Source: Mucilaginibacter pedocola (GTDB lineage Bacteria; Bacteroidota; Bacteroidia; Sphingobacteriales; Sphingobacteriaceae). From it: a stretch of 64,000 nucleotides of DNA. The notes beneath the pieces were generated by a model. That model searched no databases. It had not been told where the DNA came from and was given only the letters and a program-made list of their open reading frames with translations. Shown here one piece after another: positions 16,136-26,077 of the stretch (positions are counted from its first letter, which is position 1; every line of letters begins with the position of its first letter). The position numbers were made by a program, and so were the translations under genes. The stretch spans positions 124,001-188,000 of the forward strand of contig NZ_MBTF01000004.1 of NCBI RefSeq assembly GCF_002013915.1, in the 5' to 3' direction.

Positions 16136-18536
16136 TTTTATTGCCGTGTTTTTGGCAAGTACGGCCATTGATATAGCCTGCGGCCCCGAGCCCGACCCTT
16201 ACGATTATTACATTTCTTTTTTTCATAACAACCTGGCCGATAATAACGATTATAAGCCCTTTAACTTTTCGGGCTATACCTTTTTGTATGATGAGGCCGA
16301 ACCCGGCAGCGAGGCCGCCATTAACAGCGCCGAATGGGCAACGTATTTAGGCGGAGGAATAAAGGCGGCCGATATAGAAAGGGCTATGTATGGGCTCGAT
16401 AGAAAAGCTGATAGCCTGTTGCAAATAAAATACCTGGCGGGCAAGGGATCGCTGCCTGATAGCTTACGCGGCAATAGCTTTTTAATAGGTATTCGTGCCA
16501 AACAACGTAAAGATGTATTGGCCTACTACCGTTTTGCTAAACAAGCCGAGCGCTACGCCGCTAAAACCGATTATTGGGACCCAATCCCGCGCGATACCAC
16601 AGCATTGGCGCGTTTAGGCAACGAGGCGTTAAAAAGAGGGGAGGCTGTTACCGATGGCTTTTTGAAACTGCGTTATTTTTATCAGGGGCAAAGGCTGCTG
16701 CGTTACGCCGGTGAGTTTAAACCCGCAAGCAAAATTTATGAGCAGCATATTGCGGGCGTGAAGTCGGTAAGCCACGTAAAGGGTTGGGCACTGGCATTAC
16801 AGGCAGGGATGGAAGCGGATAGCGTGAAATCGGCTTACATGTTTTCGCAGGTGTTCGAGAAATACCGCGAGCGCAGGGTGCAGGCCTATCGTAACTATAA
16901 TTACACTAATGCCCGGCCCGAGCAGGTATTGAACCTGGCAAAAAGCGACCACGAAAAAGCCGTGATATACGCCATTAACGGATTAGGCGACCCACATTTT
17001 AATGTACAGCACCTCAAAGATATTTACGGCTGCGAACCTGCTTCGCCTGTGGTGGGTATATTGTTGGCCCGAGAGGTGAATAAACTGGAGGAGGCTTATC
17101 TGGATCAGAAGGTAACTAAAGGCCTGCCACCAATAGCAAGCCCCGTAATGTCGTTCAACGGGTATTACGATGTAAATGCCGAGAGTTTAAGCAAAGCAGC
17201 GTTAAAGGATTTTAACGGCCTTAACAAGTTTTGCACGCAACTTTTTAACGAACGCCTTAACCCCGACTATGGCTTGGGTAAATTGGTGCAGGCCTACCTG
17301 GCCTGGATTAAGAACGATACCAAAGCAGGGCAACAATACCTTTCCGAACTGAATAATGTGAAGCTACGCAGCAAACTGCAAGACCAAAAACAGATAATCA
17401 ACCTGCTGCTCATAGCGCAAGGCATACAAAAGTTTGATGAGATGGACGAAGCGGCAATGCTACCCTCATTAAAGTGGTTGGACGAGAAGGTAAAGAGCGA
17501 ACGCTATCGTGTTAATCATATCGATAATTATTATATCTGGAGTTTTTATTCTGAACGCCCCTTCAGCGCATCGGCGCGTAATTTTTATCAAACCATATTA
17601 GCACCTGCTTATTACAAAAAAGGGTTTGTAGCTAAAGCAGCGGCAGCCATGGCCAAAGGAGATGCGCCTGGGGATAAAGGTTATTATTTCGGCAGTGTGA
17701 CCCTCGACTTTTGGCGAAATTACCTGCACCCGGCCTCGGTTAGCACCCTTATCGCCTGGAGAAACAACCCACCACAGAACGCCTATTTAAAACTGCTTTC
17801 GGATGGGTTGCGTTTACATAATGACAAAGAACTTTACGACCTGTTGGGTACAACTTACCTACGCCATCATCAATACGACAAGGCCGCCGCGGCTTTTAAA
17901 AAAGTGGGAAAACCATATCTTGATAGTCTGCAAACTAACCTGATTTGGAATAACGAAAATCATGGCTCCGACCCGTTTATCGACAGGTTGGCAGACTATC
18001 CAAAGGTATGGCTCATCGACAATTCGAAGGGCTATTCTAAATTAGGCTTTGCCAACGCCATGTATGCTTTGCAGCAAAAGATGAAAGCATCGCCTAACGA
18101 CCCCGCCAATTATTATAAATATGCAACAGGCTTATACAATACAGGCACCCACGGCAATTCCTGGAGCTATATCAGCTATGGTTGGGCAGCAAGCGATGCA
18201 GGCAGGCGTAAAGAGCATTATTACGACGAAGATTACATACAAAGCGCCAATGCCGAAACTTACTACCGTAAAGCACGCGACCTGAGCAATAATGCCGAGT
18301 TTAAAGCCAAATGCACTTACATGCTGGCAAAATGCAGGCAAAAGCAGATAAACTATGAGGATCTTGGTGAAGACCGTTATGCTTATGAAGGCAATAATAG
18401 TAAATATCAAAAAGCTCTAAGGCAAAACCCTTTCTTCAACGAGCTGAAAAATAATTACGCTAACACCAAGTATTACAAATTAGCTGTAAACGAATGTAGC
18501 TACCTGCGCGATTTTTTGGGCATTAAAGGTAAATAG
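16071..18536 (+). CDS. Large exported protein of unknown function (helical-repeat-like)
   Basis: Protein of 821 residues with an N-terminal hydrophobic export signal (LLKYCVSFIAVFLASTAIDIAC) followed by CGPEPDPYDYY. The cysteine at residue 37 may be lipidated, but the -3 residue is D, so the lipobox is weak. The remainder is hydrophilic and largely helical, rich in Y and A, with segments such as RQKDVLAYYRFAKQAERYA and YLRHHQYDKAAAAFKKVGK that look like TPR-type helical pairs. No named family is recognised. The only ATG lies 65 nt inside the preceding lipoprotein gene, an unusually long overlap that suggests joint expression and perhaps partnership at the cell surface. Confidence 0.78.
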   Translation: MKISLKNIRPNNCGKLLKYCVSFIAVFLASTAIDIACGPEPDPYDYYISFFHNNLADNNDYKPFNFSGYTFLYDEAEPGSEAAINSAEWATYLGGGIKAADIERAMYGLDRKADSLLQIKYLAGKGSLPDSLRGNSFLIGIRAKQRKDVLAYYRFAKQAERYAAKTDYWDPIPRDTTALARLGNEALKRGEAVTDGFLKLRYFYQGQRLLRYAGEFKPASKIYEQHIAGVKSVSHVKGWALALQAGMEADSVKSAYMFSQVFEKYRERRVQAYRNYNYTNARPEQVLNLAKSDHEKAVIYAINGLGDPHFNVQHLKDIYGCEPASPVVGILLAREVNKLEEAYLDQKVTKGLPPIASPVMSFNGYYDVNAESLSKAALKDFNGLNKFCTQLFNERLNPDYGLGKLVQAYLAWIKNDTKAGQQYLSELNNVKLRSKLQDQKQIINLLLIAQGIQKFDEMDEAAMLPSLKWLDEKVKSERYRVNHIDNYYIWSFYSERPFSASARNFYQTILAPAYYKKGFVAKAAAAMAKGDAPGDKGYYFGSVTLDFWRNYLHPASVSTLIAWRNNPPQNAYLKLLSDGLRLHNDKELYDLLGTTYLRHHQYDKAAAAFKKVGKPYLDSLQTNLIWNNENHGSDPFIDRLADYPKVWLIDNSKGYSKLGFANAMYALQQKMKASPNDPANYYKYATGLYNTGTHGNSWSYISYGWAASDAGRRKEHYYDEDYIQSANAETYYRKARDLSNNAEFKAKCTYMLAKCRQKQINYEDLGEDRYAYEGNNSKYQKALRQNPFFNELKNNYANTKYYKLAVNECSYLRDFLGIKGK

Positions 18537-18544
18537 ATTCGGCA

Positions 18545-20671
18545 CTATTTCAACCAAACCGTTTGCGTAAATGCGCCGTTTACGGCAGCATCCCAAACTT
18601 CCAGCCGTACCCATGTCCTGCCTTTCAGGTTGAGGGTTTTGCTGAAGGTTTGTACGCCGAAGGCTTTGGTAGCATCAAGGTTTATGCGGTCGTGGTAGAC
18701 CTTTTTACCATCGCCCGATATAATGTCGGCGTATTGCATTGGGAAGGTCCAGTCCAGTTTAAAGCTGATATTGGCGTTGCCGTTCGCAGATAGGGTAGCC
18801 GTACCGCCGCTTTGTTTGCCGTTTACCGTAAAGTCGTTTATTAAAACTTCGCCCGTGGTAGAGAAAAAGCTGCCCTGTTGCATGGCATCCACTACAGGTT
18901 GCCAACCTGCGTTGAATTGTGGCTGCTTGTTCATGCGCAGATAATTGATGTTCATGTGGGCGTACATCTCGTTTTCGTGGGTGATGGTGAACCGGTCGGC
19001 TTCGGATATTACTTTCTTTTTCAGGCCCCAGTTGTTCATATCATCCATAAGGTCAAGCACGCGTTTGCCAAGGCGAGGTTGCGACAGGTCGGCCGGCATG
19101 GCTTTCCAGGCGCCGCCTAAAAAGGTTGGCGATTTAAAGAACTCTTCATCTTTATATTTATCCGGATAGCCCGTAGAGCCTTTGGTGCGCGGGTGTGCGG
19201 TCCATGCTAAGCCGTTCTCGGTTTTCAGCAATTGCAGCATATCGTTCTTGTCGCCTATATGGTATACCTTGCCATGCTCGGTATCTTCGGTAACAAAAGG
19301 CTTGCCTGCCTCGCGCGACATTACCCAATACACCGGTTTTGGGAATATCTGCAGCCAGTGCCCGCCGTAAAATTCGTTGGGCTCTTCGCCGGGCATCAAT
19401 AGGAAATCATTGGTTGATGAGCGCTTGCACAAGTCGAACAGCGACTTTAGTTCCAGCAGGCGTTTGTCCTCCGGGCCCTTTGGATGTGCAGTGTAGTGGA
19501 ACTCTGCCAAATGCACCATGTTCACATTCATTTTTTTGAACACATCTACAAAGGCGGGTTTCTCGGGCACGGGCTTGCCGGCCAGCACCACGCTCATAAT
19601 AAACTCGTTGTGGAAGTGGCTCGCCATGGTTTTGTAACCCGGTATGACCTTGTAAACATCGTTATGGGTAAAACGTTTTACGTTTTCCAGCAGTGCGGCG
19701 GCATCGCCGGTGCCCAACAGGCAGAAAAAGTTGAGGCGCTGCTTAGTGCCCGGCGGCGCATTGAACCAGGGGACAAAGCGGTTATCGCCTTTCAGTTCTT
19801 GCCTTATGCCCATACCAAAACCAGCCAACGTTTTGCGGTAGTTGTTGCCGTACCAAACAAACTTCAGGTTAAAGGCCTCATCCAGCGGATAGAAATATTG
19901 GTGCGGAGCGGGGAACACCGCTATGCTGCCGCCGGCATTGCTACCCAGCACCGTGCGGTATTTTACGGCAAGGTTGGTTGCGGTATCGGCCGCGGCAGCG
20001 TTATCGCTTTGTACTTTGCCATACACATCGCTCCAGCTTACTTTGCTCACGGGCTTTTTATCTGCCACCAAACCGGCATCGTACAAAATAGCTGTGGAAT
20101 CTATCGCTGTAGAAATTACCGCCGCCACATTGAACAATGGCTGCCCGGTGTAAAGGGTTATTTGCAGGTCGCCACTAAAGTTTGGCGCTTCCACACCGCC
20201 AATACTAATAACCGTGCGGCTGCCCGACGTACTGATATTGAACGAGCGTTTATCCAGCGTTACTTTATACGACTGGTGAGGTTTCAGGGGCACCTTATCA
20301 AAAAAGATATTCCAGCCGTTTTGCGATATCAGGTCGCGTTTGCCTTCGGTGAGGATAAACTCGGGGTTCACATTTTTGATCACCTCGCGATAGGCGGTAC
20401 CTTTAACTAAACCAATACTGCTGAACAGCGGCTCGCCTTTTTTGAGGTTTATCAGCATCCGCCCGGTACCATCTGCACCCGCGGGCCAACTTACGGTAAC
20501 TATTTCTTTATCCTGTTTTACGCTTACGCCCGCTTTGGCATTAAAGCCTTTACGGCCAACGGTTATGTTTTGAGCGTTGAGGCCGGTAGTTGCCAGCAAC
20601 AAAACAGTGGCGGATAAACAACAGAAAATGGCGCGCGCAAATTTTTGCGGGCTGCGGTGTAGCGTTCCCAT
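18545..20671 (-). CDS. Secreted PHP-like metallohydrolase of unknown substrate
   Basis: Exported protein of about 708 residues. The open frame extends to 20746, but I chose the ATG at 20671 because it directly precedes a signal peptide ending GLNAQ. The first half is beta-rich and probably a carbohydrate-binding-like sandwich. The second half carries ordered histidine and acidic clusters (HFHNEF, HLAEFHYTAHPKG, LLMPGEEPN, TAHPRTKG, HENEMYAHMN) in the order expected for a PHP-type metal site. PHP domains hydrolyse phosphoesters; a secreted form of this size is uncommon, and the assignment rests on motif pattern alone. The convergent exported-protein gene ends 8 nt away. Confidence 0.75.
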   Translation of the reverse strand: MGTLHRSPQKFARAIFCCLSATVLLLATTGLNAQNITVGRKGFNAKAGVSVKQDKEIVTVSWPAGADGTGRMLINLKKGEPLFSSIGLVKGTAYREVIKNVNPEFILTEGKRDLISQNGWNIFFDKVPLKPHQSYKVTLDKRSFNISTSGSRTVISIGGVEAPNFSGDLQITLYTGQPLFNVAAVISTAIDSTAILYDAGLVADKKPVSKVSWSDVYGKVQSDNAAAADTATNLAVKYRTVLGSNAGGSIAVFPAPHQYFYPLDEAFNLKFVWYGNNYRKTLAGFGMGIRQELKGDNRFVPWFNAPPGTKQRLNFFCLLGTGDAAALLENVKRFTHNDVYKVIPGYKTMASHFHNEFIMSVVLAGKPVPEKPAFVDVFKKMNVNMVHLAEFHYTAHPKGPEDKRLLELKSLFDLCKRSSTNDFLLMPGEEPNEFYGGHWLQIFPKPVYWVMSREAGKPFVTEDTEHGKVYHIGDKNDMLQLLKTENGLAWTAHPRTKGSTGYPDKYKDEEFFKSPTFLGGAWKAMPADLSQPRLGKRVLDLMDDMNNWGLKKKVISEADRFTITHENEMYAHMNINYLRMNKQPQFNAGWQPVVDAMQQGSFFSTTGEVLINDFTVNGKQSGGTATLSANGNANISFKLDWTFPMQYADIISGDGKKVYHDRINLDATKAFGVQTFSKTLNLKGRTWVRLEVWDAAVNGAFTQTVWLK

Positions 20672-20786
20672 AGGCGTGGTAGATGTAAATTGGTTTGCCA
20701 AGATAGGAAAGTTTTGTAGTCGCAGCGTCTCAAAAATTAGCACCAAAGTATCGTTTTTAGCGTTTTAAGGGGCTTTTTGCAGTTTT

Positions 20787-21794
20787 TTACCTCAAAAACG
20801 GCAGCAAGGATAAGCTGAAATTCACATAAGGTACGTTGCTCAGTTTGTTGTTGATAAAATAATCGCTGGAGGTTTTGTTACGGTCGAAAACGCGGGAAGA
20901 AAGAGGCGTTAATATGCCGCCGCTTACGCCGAATATAAACTTCTTGGCAAAGCGGTATTCTATACCCGGGCCGGTTTTGAGGTCGATAGTAGTGTAGTTG
21001 ACATCGTTGGGCAGGGTGGGGTTATTGATATTAAAGAAAGCTACCGAACCGGATAACGAGGTGCCGAACGTACCCCAGAAATTATCTGAGAATGCTTTAC
21101 GTAAACCCAGCTGGCGCGGCAGGTTTACATTCAGTTCTATATCGTTATCAAATTTATGCCAGTAGGTAAAAAAGGGGACAACAGGCACTTTCAAAGATGG
21201 GTCGATGTTGATGATCAAGCCCACCGAGTAACGTGTTTTCGCTGTTTGCTTCAGCGGGAATATGGCTGTACCCAGGTAGCTAAGCCGTTTGATGGAGCTT
21301 GCCTCGTTGGTTACGCCTAGCACGCTGGCCATTAAAAACACCGGGCGCCCAAATAACGAATCCCTCCGCTGGAAGGCAGCCGAGAAACCAACGGTAGATT
21401 TATTGAAGATGCGGTCTTCGTTACCAACTATCGGGTTAAAGCTCTCCACATCGGTTATCTCTATCCGTTGCTGAAAATAATTCAACGATGCCGAAAGCGA
21501 GTTTTTACCCCAGGTTTTCAGCGGGATATTGAAGGCCATATTGGTGCGGATGGTGCTGGCGCGGCCTTTAAACAGAGGGTCGCCGTAGAGTTTGCCATTG
21601 ATATCGCCCTGCGAAATAATATCTGTTGAAATATGCAATTGCCGCAGCATGGGGTTTGCCTTGGCGGCCTCGGCAATGGCAGCGTTGCGTATCGAATCTA
21701 TCATTTTTTGCCTTGCAGCATTGGGCGCGGTTTGAGCAAATGCCATGGCAGACATCAGGCATAATGCCGACATGGTAAAGAGTGTTTTTTTCAT
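20787..21794 (-). CDS. Putative outer-membrane beta-barrel protein
   Basis: Protein of 335 residues with a clear Sec signal peptide (MKKTLFTMS...AMAFAQ). A short charged segment (RQKMIDSIRNAAIAEAAKAN) is followed by repeated amphipathic strands with aromatic ends and a terminal strand ending in SLSLLPFLR, as in outer-membrane barrels. It resembles the DUF6268-type barrel proteins of Bacteroidota; that name is tentative. It lies downstream of an RND efflux operon on the same strand, but a strong terminator sits between them, so it is probably transcribed separately. No ligand can be suggested. Confidence 0.75.
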   Translation of the reverse strand: MKKTLFTMSALCLMSAMAFAQTAPNAARQKMIDSIRNAAIAEAAKANPMLRQLHISTDIISQGDINGKLYGDPLFKGRASTIRTNMAFNIPLKTWGKNSLSASLNYFQQRIEITDVESFNPIVGNEDRIFNKSTVGFSAAFQRRDSLFGRPVFLMASVLGVTNEASSIKRLSYLGTAIFPLKQTAKTRYSVGLIINIDPSLKVPVVPFFTYWHKFDNDIELNVNLPRQLGLRKAFSDNFWGTFGTSLSGSVAFFNINNPTLPNDVNYTTIDLKTGPGIEYRFAKKFIFGVSGGILTPLSSRVFDRNKTSSDYFINNKLSNVPYVNFSLSLLPFLR

Positions 21795-21820
21795 AATAAG
21801 TAGTAGGGTAGGATGGGCTA

Positions 21821-21855
21821 AAAAATGGAGCGGGGCAAATCAAGTGCCCCGCTCC
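21821..21855 (-). terminator. Intrinsic terminator of the RND efflux operon
   Basis: An 11-bp perfect stem, GGAGCGGGGCA at 21827-21837 with TGCCCCGCTCC at 21845-21855 and a 7-nt loop. On the minus strand a T-rich run follows the stem (21821-21826). It lies 19 nt after the pump gene stop. Confidence 0.9.
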
Positions 21856-21874
21856 GGGATATATTTAATTGTTG

Positions 21875-24800
21875 TTAATGGGCTTCCAAGCTGAGTTGAC
21901 CGCTATTGTTAGCGGGTTTCTTTTTAAATTTCAGCATCAGGTTTTCTACAATGAGGTACATGGCAGGGACCACAAATAGGGTAAGTATCATAGAACTGGT
22001 TAAGCCGCCTATAATAACCCATGCCATGCCGTTCTTTATTTCGGCACCGTCACCGCTGGCAATTGCTATGGGGAGCATACCTAATATCATGGCCAGGGTG
22101 GTCATCAATATGGGGCGAAGGCGTTCTTTACCGGCTTCTACCAGGGCATCCTTTACATTGTGGCCTTGTGCTTTCAGGTGGTTGGCAAAATCTACTATCA
22201 AAATAGCATTTTTAGATACCAGCCCCAATAGCATAATTACACCAATGAGCGAGAAGATGTTAAGCGTTTGCATGGTAAGCGCCAGTGCCAGTAAAGCACC
22301 AACCAGCGCTACAGGGACAGAGAAGAGCACCACAAAAGGGTAAATGGCATTTTCGTACAAGGCCACCATAATAAGGTACACCAGCACAAAGGCCACGCCC
22401 AGCGCAAAGAACAAGCTTCCGAAAGCATCCGCCTGGTTTTTGGCATCGCCTAAGAACTCTACCGTGATACCCGCAGGCAGTTTCACCGATGGGAGTTTTA
22501 GTTTGATATCATTAGTAACCGAACCCGTTGGCCTGCCTGCAACGTTAGCGTTCACGGTGATAGAACCCATACGGTCGCTGCGTTGCAATACGCTTTCGCC
22601 AAGGCCTTCGGTTACATCGGCAAATTGGCTCAATACAAAGGTTTGGCCATCGTTATTGGTGAACGACAGGTTGCGCACATTGTTGATGCCCGAGCGGTCG
22701 TAACTATCCAAGCCGATGAGGATGTCGTACTCGTTGCCATCCTGCTTAAATTTGCTTTTATCGTTACCGCTAAAGGCGTTTTGCAGGGCAGCACCAACTT
22801 GACTGGCATCAATACCCAATAGCGTCATTTTCTCGCGGTTCAGGTTTACTTCCACCTGTGGCTTTTGGTCTTTTACCGATAGCTCTACAAAGCGGGTACC
22901 CGGTACCGAGGCTACGATGTTTTTATATTTTTCGGCTACTTCGCGCACGGCTTTCAGGTCAACACCCTTAATGGCTATCTGTATAGGTGTTTGGTTGGCT
23001 CCGCCCGATATAGAGGTTGGTACCGATGTTATTTTTGCCCCCGGGATAACTGCACTCAGTTTCTTTTGCATCTTCATCCCGAAATCCTCGGCAGAAATAT
23101 TCCTATCGTTCTTATCCACCATAGCAATGGTAATTTCGGCGCGGTTACTGTTATTGGTAGCACCGGCAACGCTGCCCGTTACAAAGCCCACGCTCGAGAA
23201 TACTTCGGTAACTTCGGGCTGCTCCATTATCATTTTTTCGGCACGCTGGGTAAGCATGTTGGTTTGATAAACCGATGCCGATGGCTCCAGTTCCAGCGAG
23301 ATGATGAGTTCGCCCTTATCCGCAGTAGGGATGAAAGCAGCACCGATAAAGCCCGCAGGCACCAAGGCGATAGCGCCAATAATAAGCACGATAGCCCCGC
23401 CCAGCAGCCAGCGTTTTTTGTGCAGTACAACGGCTAATATTTTACCGTAATCTTCTTTCAGGGTATCTAAAAAGCGCTCGAAACCGAGGTTGAGTTTACC
23501 CCAAAGGCTTTTTTCGTTCAGGTGCTCTACCTTGCCGAACTTGCTGGCCAGCATAGGCGTAACCGTAAACGATACGAACAAGCTCATCAGCGTAGAGAAT
23601 ACCACTACCAGCGAGAACTCCTGCAATAGGTTACCGATGATACCGCCAGCAAAAGCGATGGGCAAAAACACCACCACATCCACCAGCGTAATGGCCAGCG
23701 CAGTAAAGCCAATTTCGCTACGCCCTTCTAAGGCTGCTTTTTCTTTATCGGCACCCATTTCTAAGTGGCGGTAAATGTTTTCCAATACAACAATCGAGTC
23801 ATCCACCAAAATACCTACCACCAGCGACATAGCCATCAGTGTCATCAGGTTTAACGAGAAACCCATAAAATACATCAGGATAAACGTTGGGATGATAGAC
23901 GATGGCAGCGCCACCAATACGAACATCGAGCTGCGGAAGCTGTGCAAAAAGGCAAGCATCACAATACCTACGATGACTACGGCCAAGCCCAAGTCCTCCA
24001 TTACACCATCTGCCGAGCGCAGGGTGTAAATACTTTGGTCGGACGAGATGCTGAACTTCAGCTTTTCGTTTTTGTATTGTGCTTCTATCTCGGTAAATTT
24101 CTTTTTCACCAGTTCGCTTACATCTACGGCGTTTGCATCGGTTTGCTTAACGATTTGCACACCTATGGATGGTATACCGTTGATGTGGTTAATAGCCGTG
24201 GTTTTGGCGGTCGCATCAACCACTTCGGCAATATCCTTCAGGTAAATGCTGCCTGCTTTGGGGCGCTGTTGTATGATGAGTCCGCGTATCTGCTCTACCG
24301 AAGTTACGTTGGCATCAAAGCGGATGGATAGCTGCTGGTTGCGCGTTTCGATACTACCTGCCGGGTACGATTGATTGGCTTTTGCCAGTGCATTGGTCAC
24401 CTGCTCAATGCCCAATCCGTAGGCTTTTAGCTTATCCTGGTTAATGTTTACCTGTATCTCGCGCTCGTCGCCGCCTATGATGTTTACCTGGCCTACGCCG
24501 GCAACGTTTTGCAGCAGGGGCAGCAATTGCTTATCCACAAAATCGTACAATTCGCGCGGCGAGCGTTGCGATGTTACGCCGGCTTTTATTACCGGTACTT
24601 CTTCCAGGTTTATTTTGTTTACGATGGGTTTGTCTATCCCGTCGGGCAGGTCGTTTTGGGCCTGGTCGGCCTTGCGCTGTATGTTGCGTTCGGCCTGGTC
24701 AATGTCGGTACCACTTTTCAGCGACACTACCACGCTTGATACGCCTTCCTGCGAGGTGGAGGTAATTTTATCCAAACCTTCTACAGATGAAAAAGCATCT

Positions 24801-25003
24801 TCCAGCTTTTTGGTTACAGATGTTTCCACCTCGGCTGCTGCTGCACCGGGGTATATAGTGGTTACGGTTACGGTGGGCACCTCTATCTTCGGCAACAAAT
24901 TATAGTTGAGGCTGAAGTAGGAGCGTGCACCAAAAATGAACAGCACCGTAAATATTACTATGATGAGTAGGGGCCGCTTAACGGCAATTTCTGTTATAGA
25001 CAT
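21875..25003 (-). CDS. RND efflux pump inner-membrane transporter (AcrB/HAE1 family)
   Basis: Proton-driven drug/solute exporter of 1042 residues, full length for AcrB-type RND pumps. It shows the usual duplicated layout of TM1, a large periplasmic loop, TM2-6, then TM7, a second loop and TM8-12. The proton-relay pair is visible in VGILVDDSIVVLEN within TM4. The N-terminus ITEIAVKRPLLIIVIFTV and the segment PTVTVTTIYPGAAAAEVETSVTKKLEDA are typical of the HAE1 subgroup. It is the third gene of a TolC-adaptor-pump operon, 11 nt after the adaptor stop, and would assemble with those products into a tripartite envelope-spanning exporter. The substrate is unknown. Confidence 0.96.
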   Translation of the reverse strand: MSITEIAVKRPLLIIVIFTVLFIFGARSYFSLNYNLLPKIEVPTVTVTTIYPGAAAAEVETSVTKKLEDAFSSVEGLDKITSTSQEGVSSVVVSLKSGTDIDQAERNIQRKADQAQNDLPDGIDKPIVNKINLEEVPVIKAGVTSQRSPRELYDFVDKQLLPLLQNVAGVGQVNIIGGDEREIQVNINQDKLKAYGLGIEQVTNALAKANQSYPAGSIETRNQQLSIRFDANVTSVEQIRGLIIQQRPKAGSIYLKDIAEVVDATAKTTAINHINGIPSIGVQIVKQTDANAVDVSELVKKKFTEIEAQYKNEKLKFSISSDQSIYTLRSADGVMEDLGLAVVIVGIVMLAFLHSFRSSMFVLVALPSSIIPTFILMYFMGFSLNLMTLMAMSLVVGILVDDSIVVLENIYRHLEMGADKEKAALEGRSEIGFTALAITLVDVVVFLPIAFAGGIIGNLLQEFSLVVVFSTLMSLFVSFTVTPMLASKFGKVEHLNEKSLWGKLNLGFERFLDTLKEDYGKILAVVLHKKRWLLGGAIVLIIGAIALVPAGFIGAAFIPTADKGELIISLELEPSASVYQTNMLTQRAEKMIMEQPEVTEVFSSVGFVTGSVAGATNNSNRAEITIAMVDKNDRNISAEDFGMKMQKKLSAVIPGAKITSVPTSISGGANQTPIQIAIKGVDLKAVREVAEKYKNIVASVPGTRFVELSVKDQKPQVEVNLNREKMTLLGIDASQVGAALQNAFSGNDKSKFKQDGNEYDILIGLDSYDRSGINNVRNLSFTNNDGQTFVLSQFADVTEGLGESVLQRSDRMGSITVNANVAGRPTGSVTNDIKLKLPSVKLPAGITVEFLGDAKNQADAFGSLFFALGVAFVLVYLIMVALYENAIYPFVVLFSVPVALVGALLALALTMQTLNIFSLIGVIMLLGLVSKNAILIVDFANHLKAQGHNVKDALVEAGKERLRPILMTTLAMILGMLPIAIASGDGAEIKNGMAWVIIGGLTSSMILTLFVVPAMYLIVENLMLKFKKKPANNSGQLSLEAH

Positions 25004-25014
25004 GGCTGCTCGTT

Positions 25015-26073
25015 TTATTTAGAAATACTTACTTTGCTACCGTCCTTCAGGTTTATCTGGCCCGATGTTACAACCACCTCGCCGGCCTTTAAACCATCTG
25101 TAACCTGTATCATGTTGTTAAACTCTACGCCTGTTTTTATGGGCTTTTGATGCACCACGCCATTTTGCACTACGTAAACGCTGGCATCCTTAATACTTTC
25201 CGTTAAGGCTTCGCGTGGTATCAGCAGAATGTTTTGGGTGGTTTTGCGCGAGAAATCGGCATACACGAAAGTGCCCGAACGCAGTACCGCGCTCTCTTTA
25301 TTGTCGGCAATTATTTCGGTTTTGTAGTTGTGCGTTTCATCGGCCTGCGGGCTGATAAAAGTTATGCGCCCATTGAATATTTGCCCCGGATAAACATCGG
25401 TCGTTATCTTCACTGGTTGCCCTTGCTTCACCTGGTAAACTTCCATCTCGGTAAGGTTAAGCTGCACCTTGGCTTGCGACAGGTTCACAATAGTAGCTAT
25501 CTGCGTGCCCGCATTGGCAAAAACACCCTGCTCTACCAGTTTCTCAGATATGGTACCAGCGGTTGGGGCTTTTATAGCGCCATCGGCAATTTGCTTTTTA
25601 ATTTGGTTTACCTGGTTGGCAGCATCGGTATAGTTCTGCCTTATCTCGTTCACCTTTTCCTGCGTGGCGGCTTGCCCCTGCAATAGTTCGGTATAGGTTT
25701 GCAGGTCGCGTTTAAGGCGGGCGGCATTGCTTTCGGCTTTTTGCAGGTCAAGCTGGGCAAGGCGGGTATCAATTATGGCTAATACTTGTCCTTCGTCTAC
25801 ATGGTCGCCCAATTCAAAACGTAGTTGCTGTATGGTTCCGCCTGCGGTAGCCAGCACCTTGGCTTCTTTAAACGGAGCAAGGCTACCGGTTTTTACCAGG
25901 CTAACTTCCTGCGGTTGCTCTTTAGCAGTAGATACCTTTACGGGGATAGATACTGCTGTATCCAGTTCGGGCGCTTTCTTTTTATCTAAAGTGTGTTTGT
26001 TTGATGCCAGCCTCCATACAATAAGCGCCAGTATGATGAAGATGATAAGGCCAACGGTATATTTCTTTTTCAT
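25015..26073 (-). CDS. RND efflux periplasmic adaptor (MFP) protein
   Basis: Membrane-fusion protein of 352 residues. The open frame reaches 26112, overlapping the TolC gene, but the ATG at 26073 gives the expected N-terminal inner-membrane anchor (MKKKYTVGLIIFIILALIVW) and a gap of 4 nt after the TolC stop. Order of elements: anchor, lipoyl/barrel-sandwich half (VLATAGGTIQQLRFELGDHVDEG), alpha-hairpin (residues about 95-150), second lipoyl half (GAIKAPTAGTISEKLVEQGVF), beta-barrel and membrane-proximal domain. It bridges the RND pump and the TolC-type channel encoded on either side. Confidence 0.95.
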   Translation of the reverse strand: MKKKYTVGLIIFIILALIVWRLASNKHTLDKKKAPELDTAVSIPVKVSTAKEQPQEVSLVKTGSLAPFKEAKVLATAGGTIQQLRFELGDHVDEGQVLAIIDTRLAQLDLQKAESNAARLKRDLQTYTELLQGQAATQEKVNEIRQNYTDAANQVNQIKKQIADGAIKAPTAGTISEKLVEQGVFANAGTQIATIVNLSQAKVQLNLTEMEVYQVKQGQPVKITTDVYPGQIFNGRITFISPQADETHNYKTEIIADNKESAVLRSGTFVYADFSRKTTQNILLIPREALTESIKDASVYVVQNGVVHQKPIKTGVEFNNMIQVTDGLKAGEVVVTSGQINLKDGSKVSISK

Positions 26074-26077
26074 GATG

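Noticed and set aside
19484..20410. A 308-codon plus-strand frame opposite the PHP-like gene.
   Set aside because: It is antisense to a long gene with a signal peptide and ordered metal motifs; its own translation shows no domain and is explained by codon bias of the real gene.
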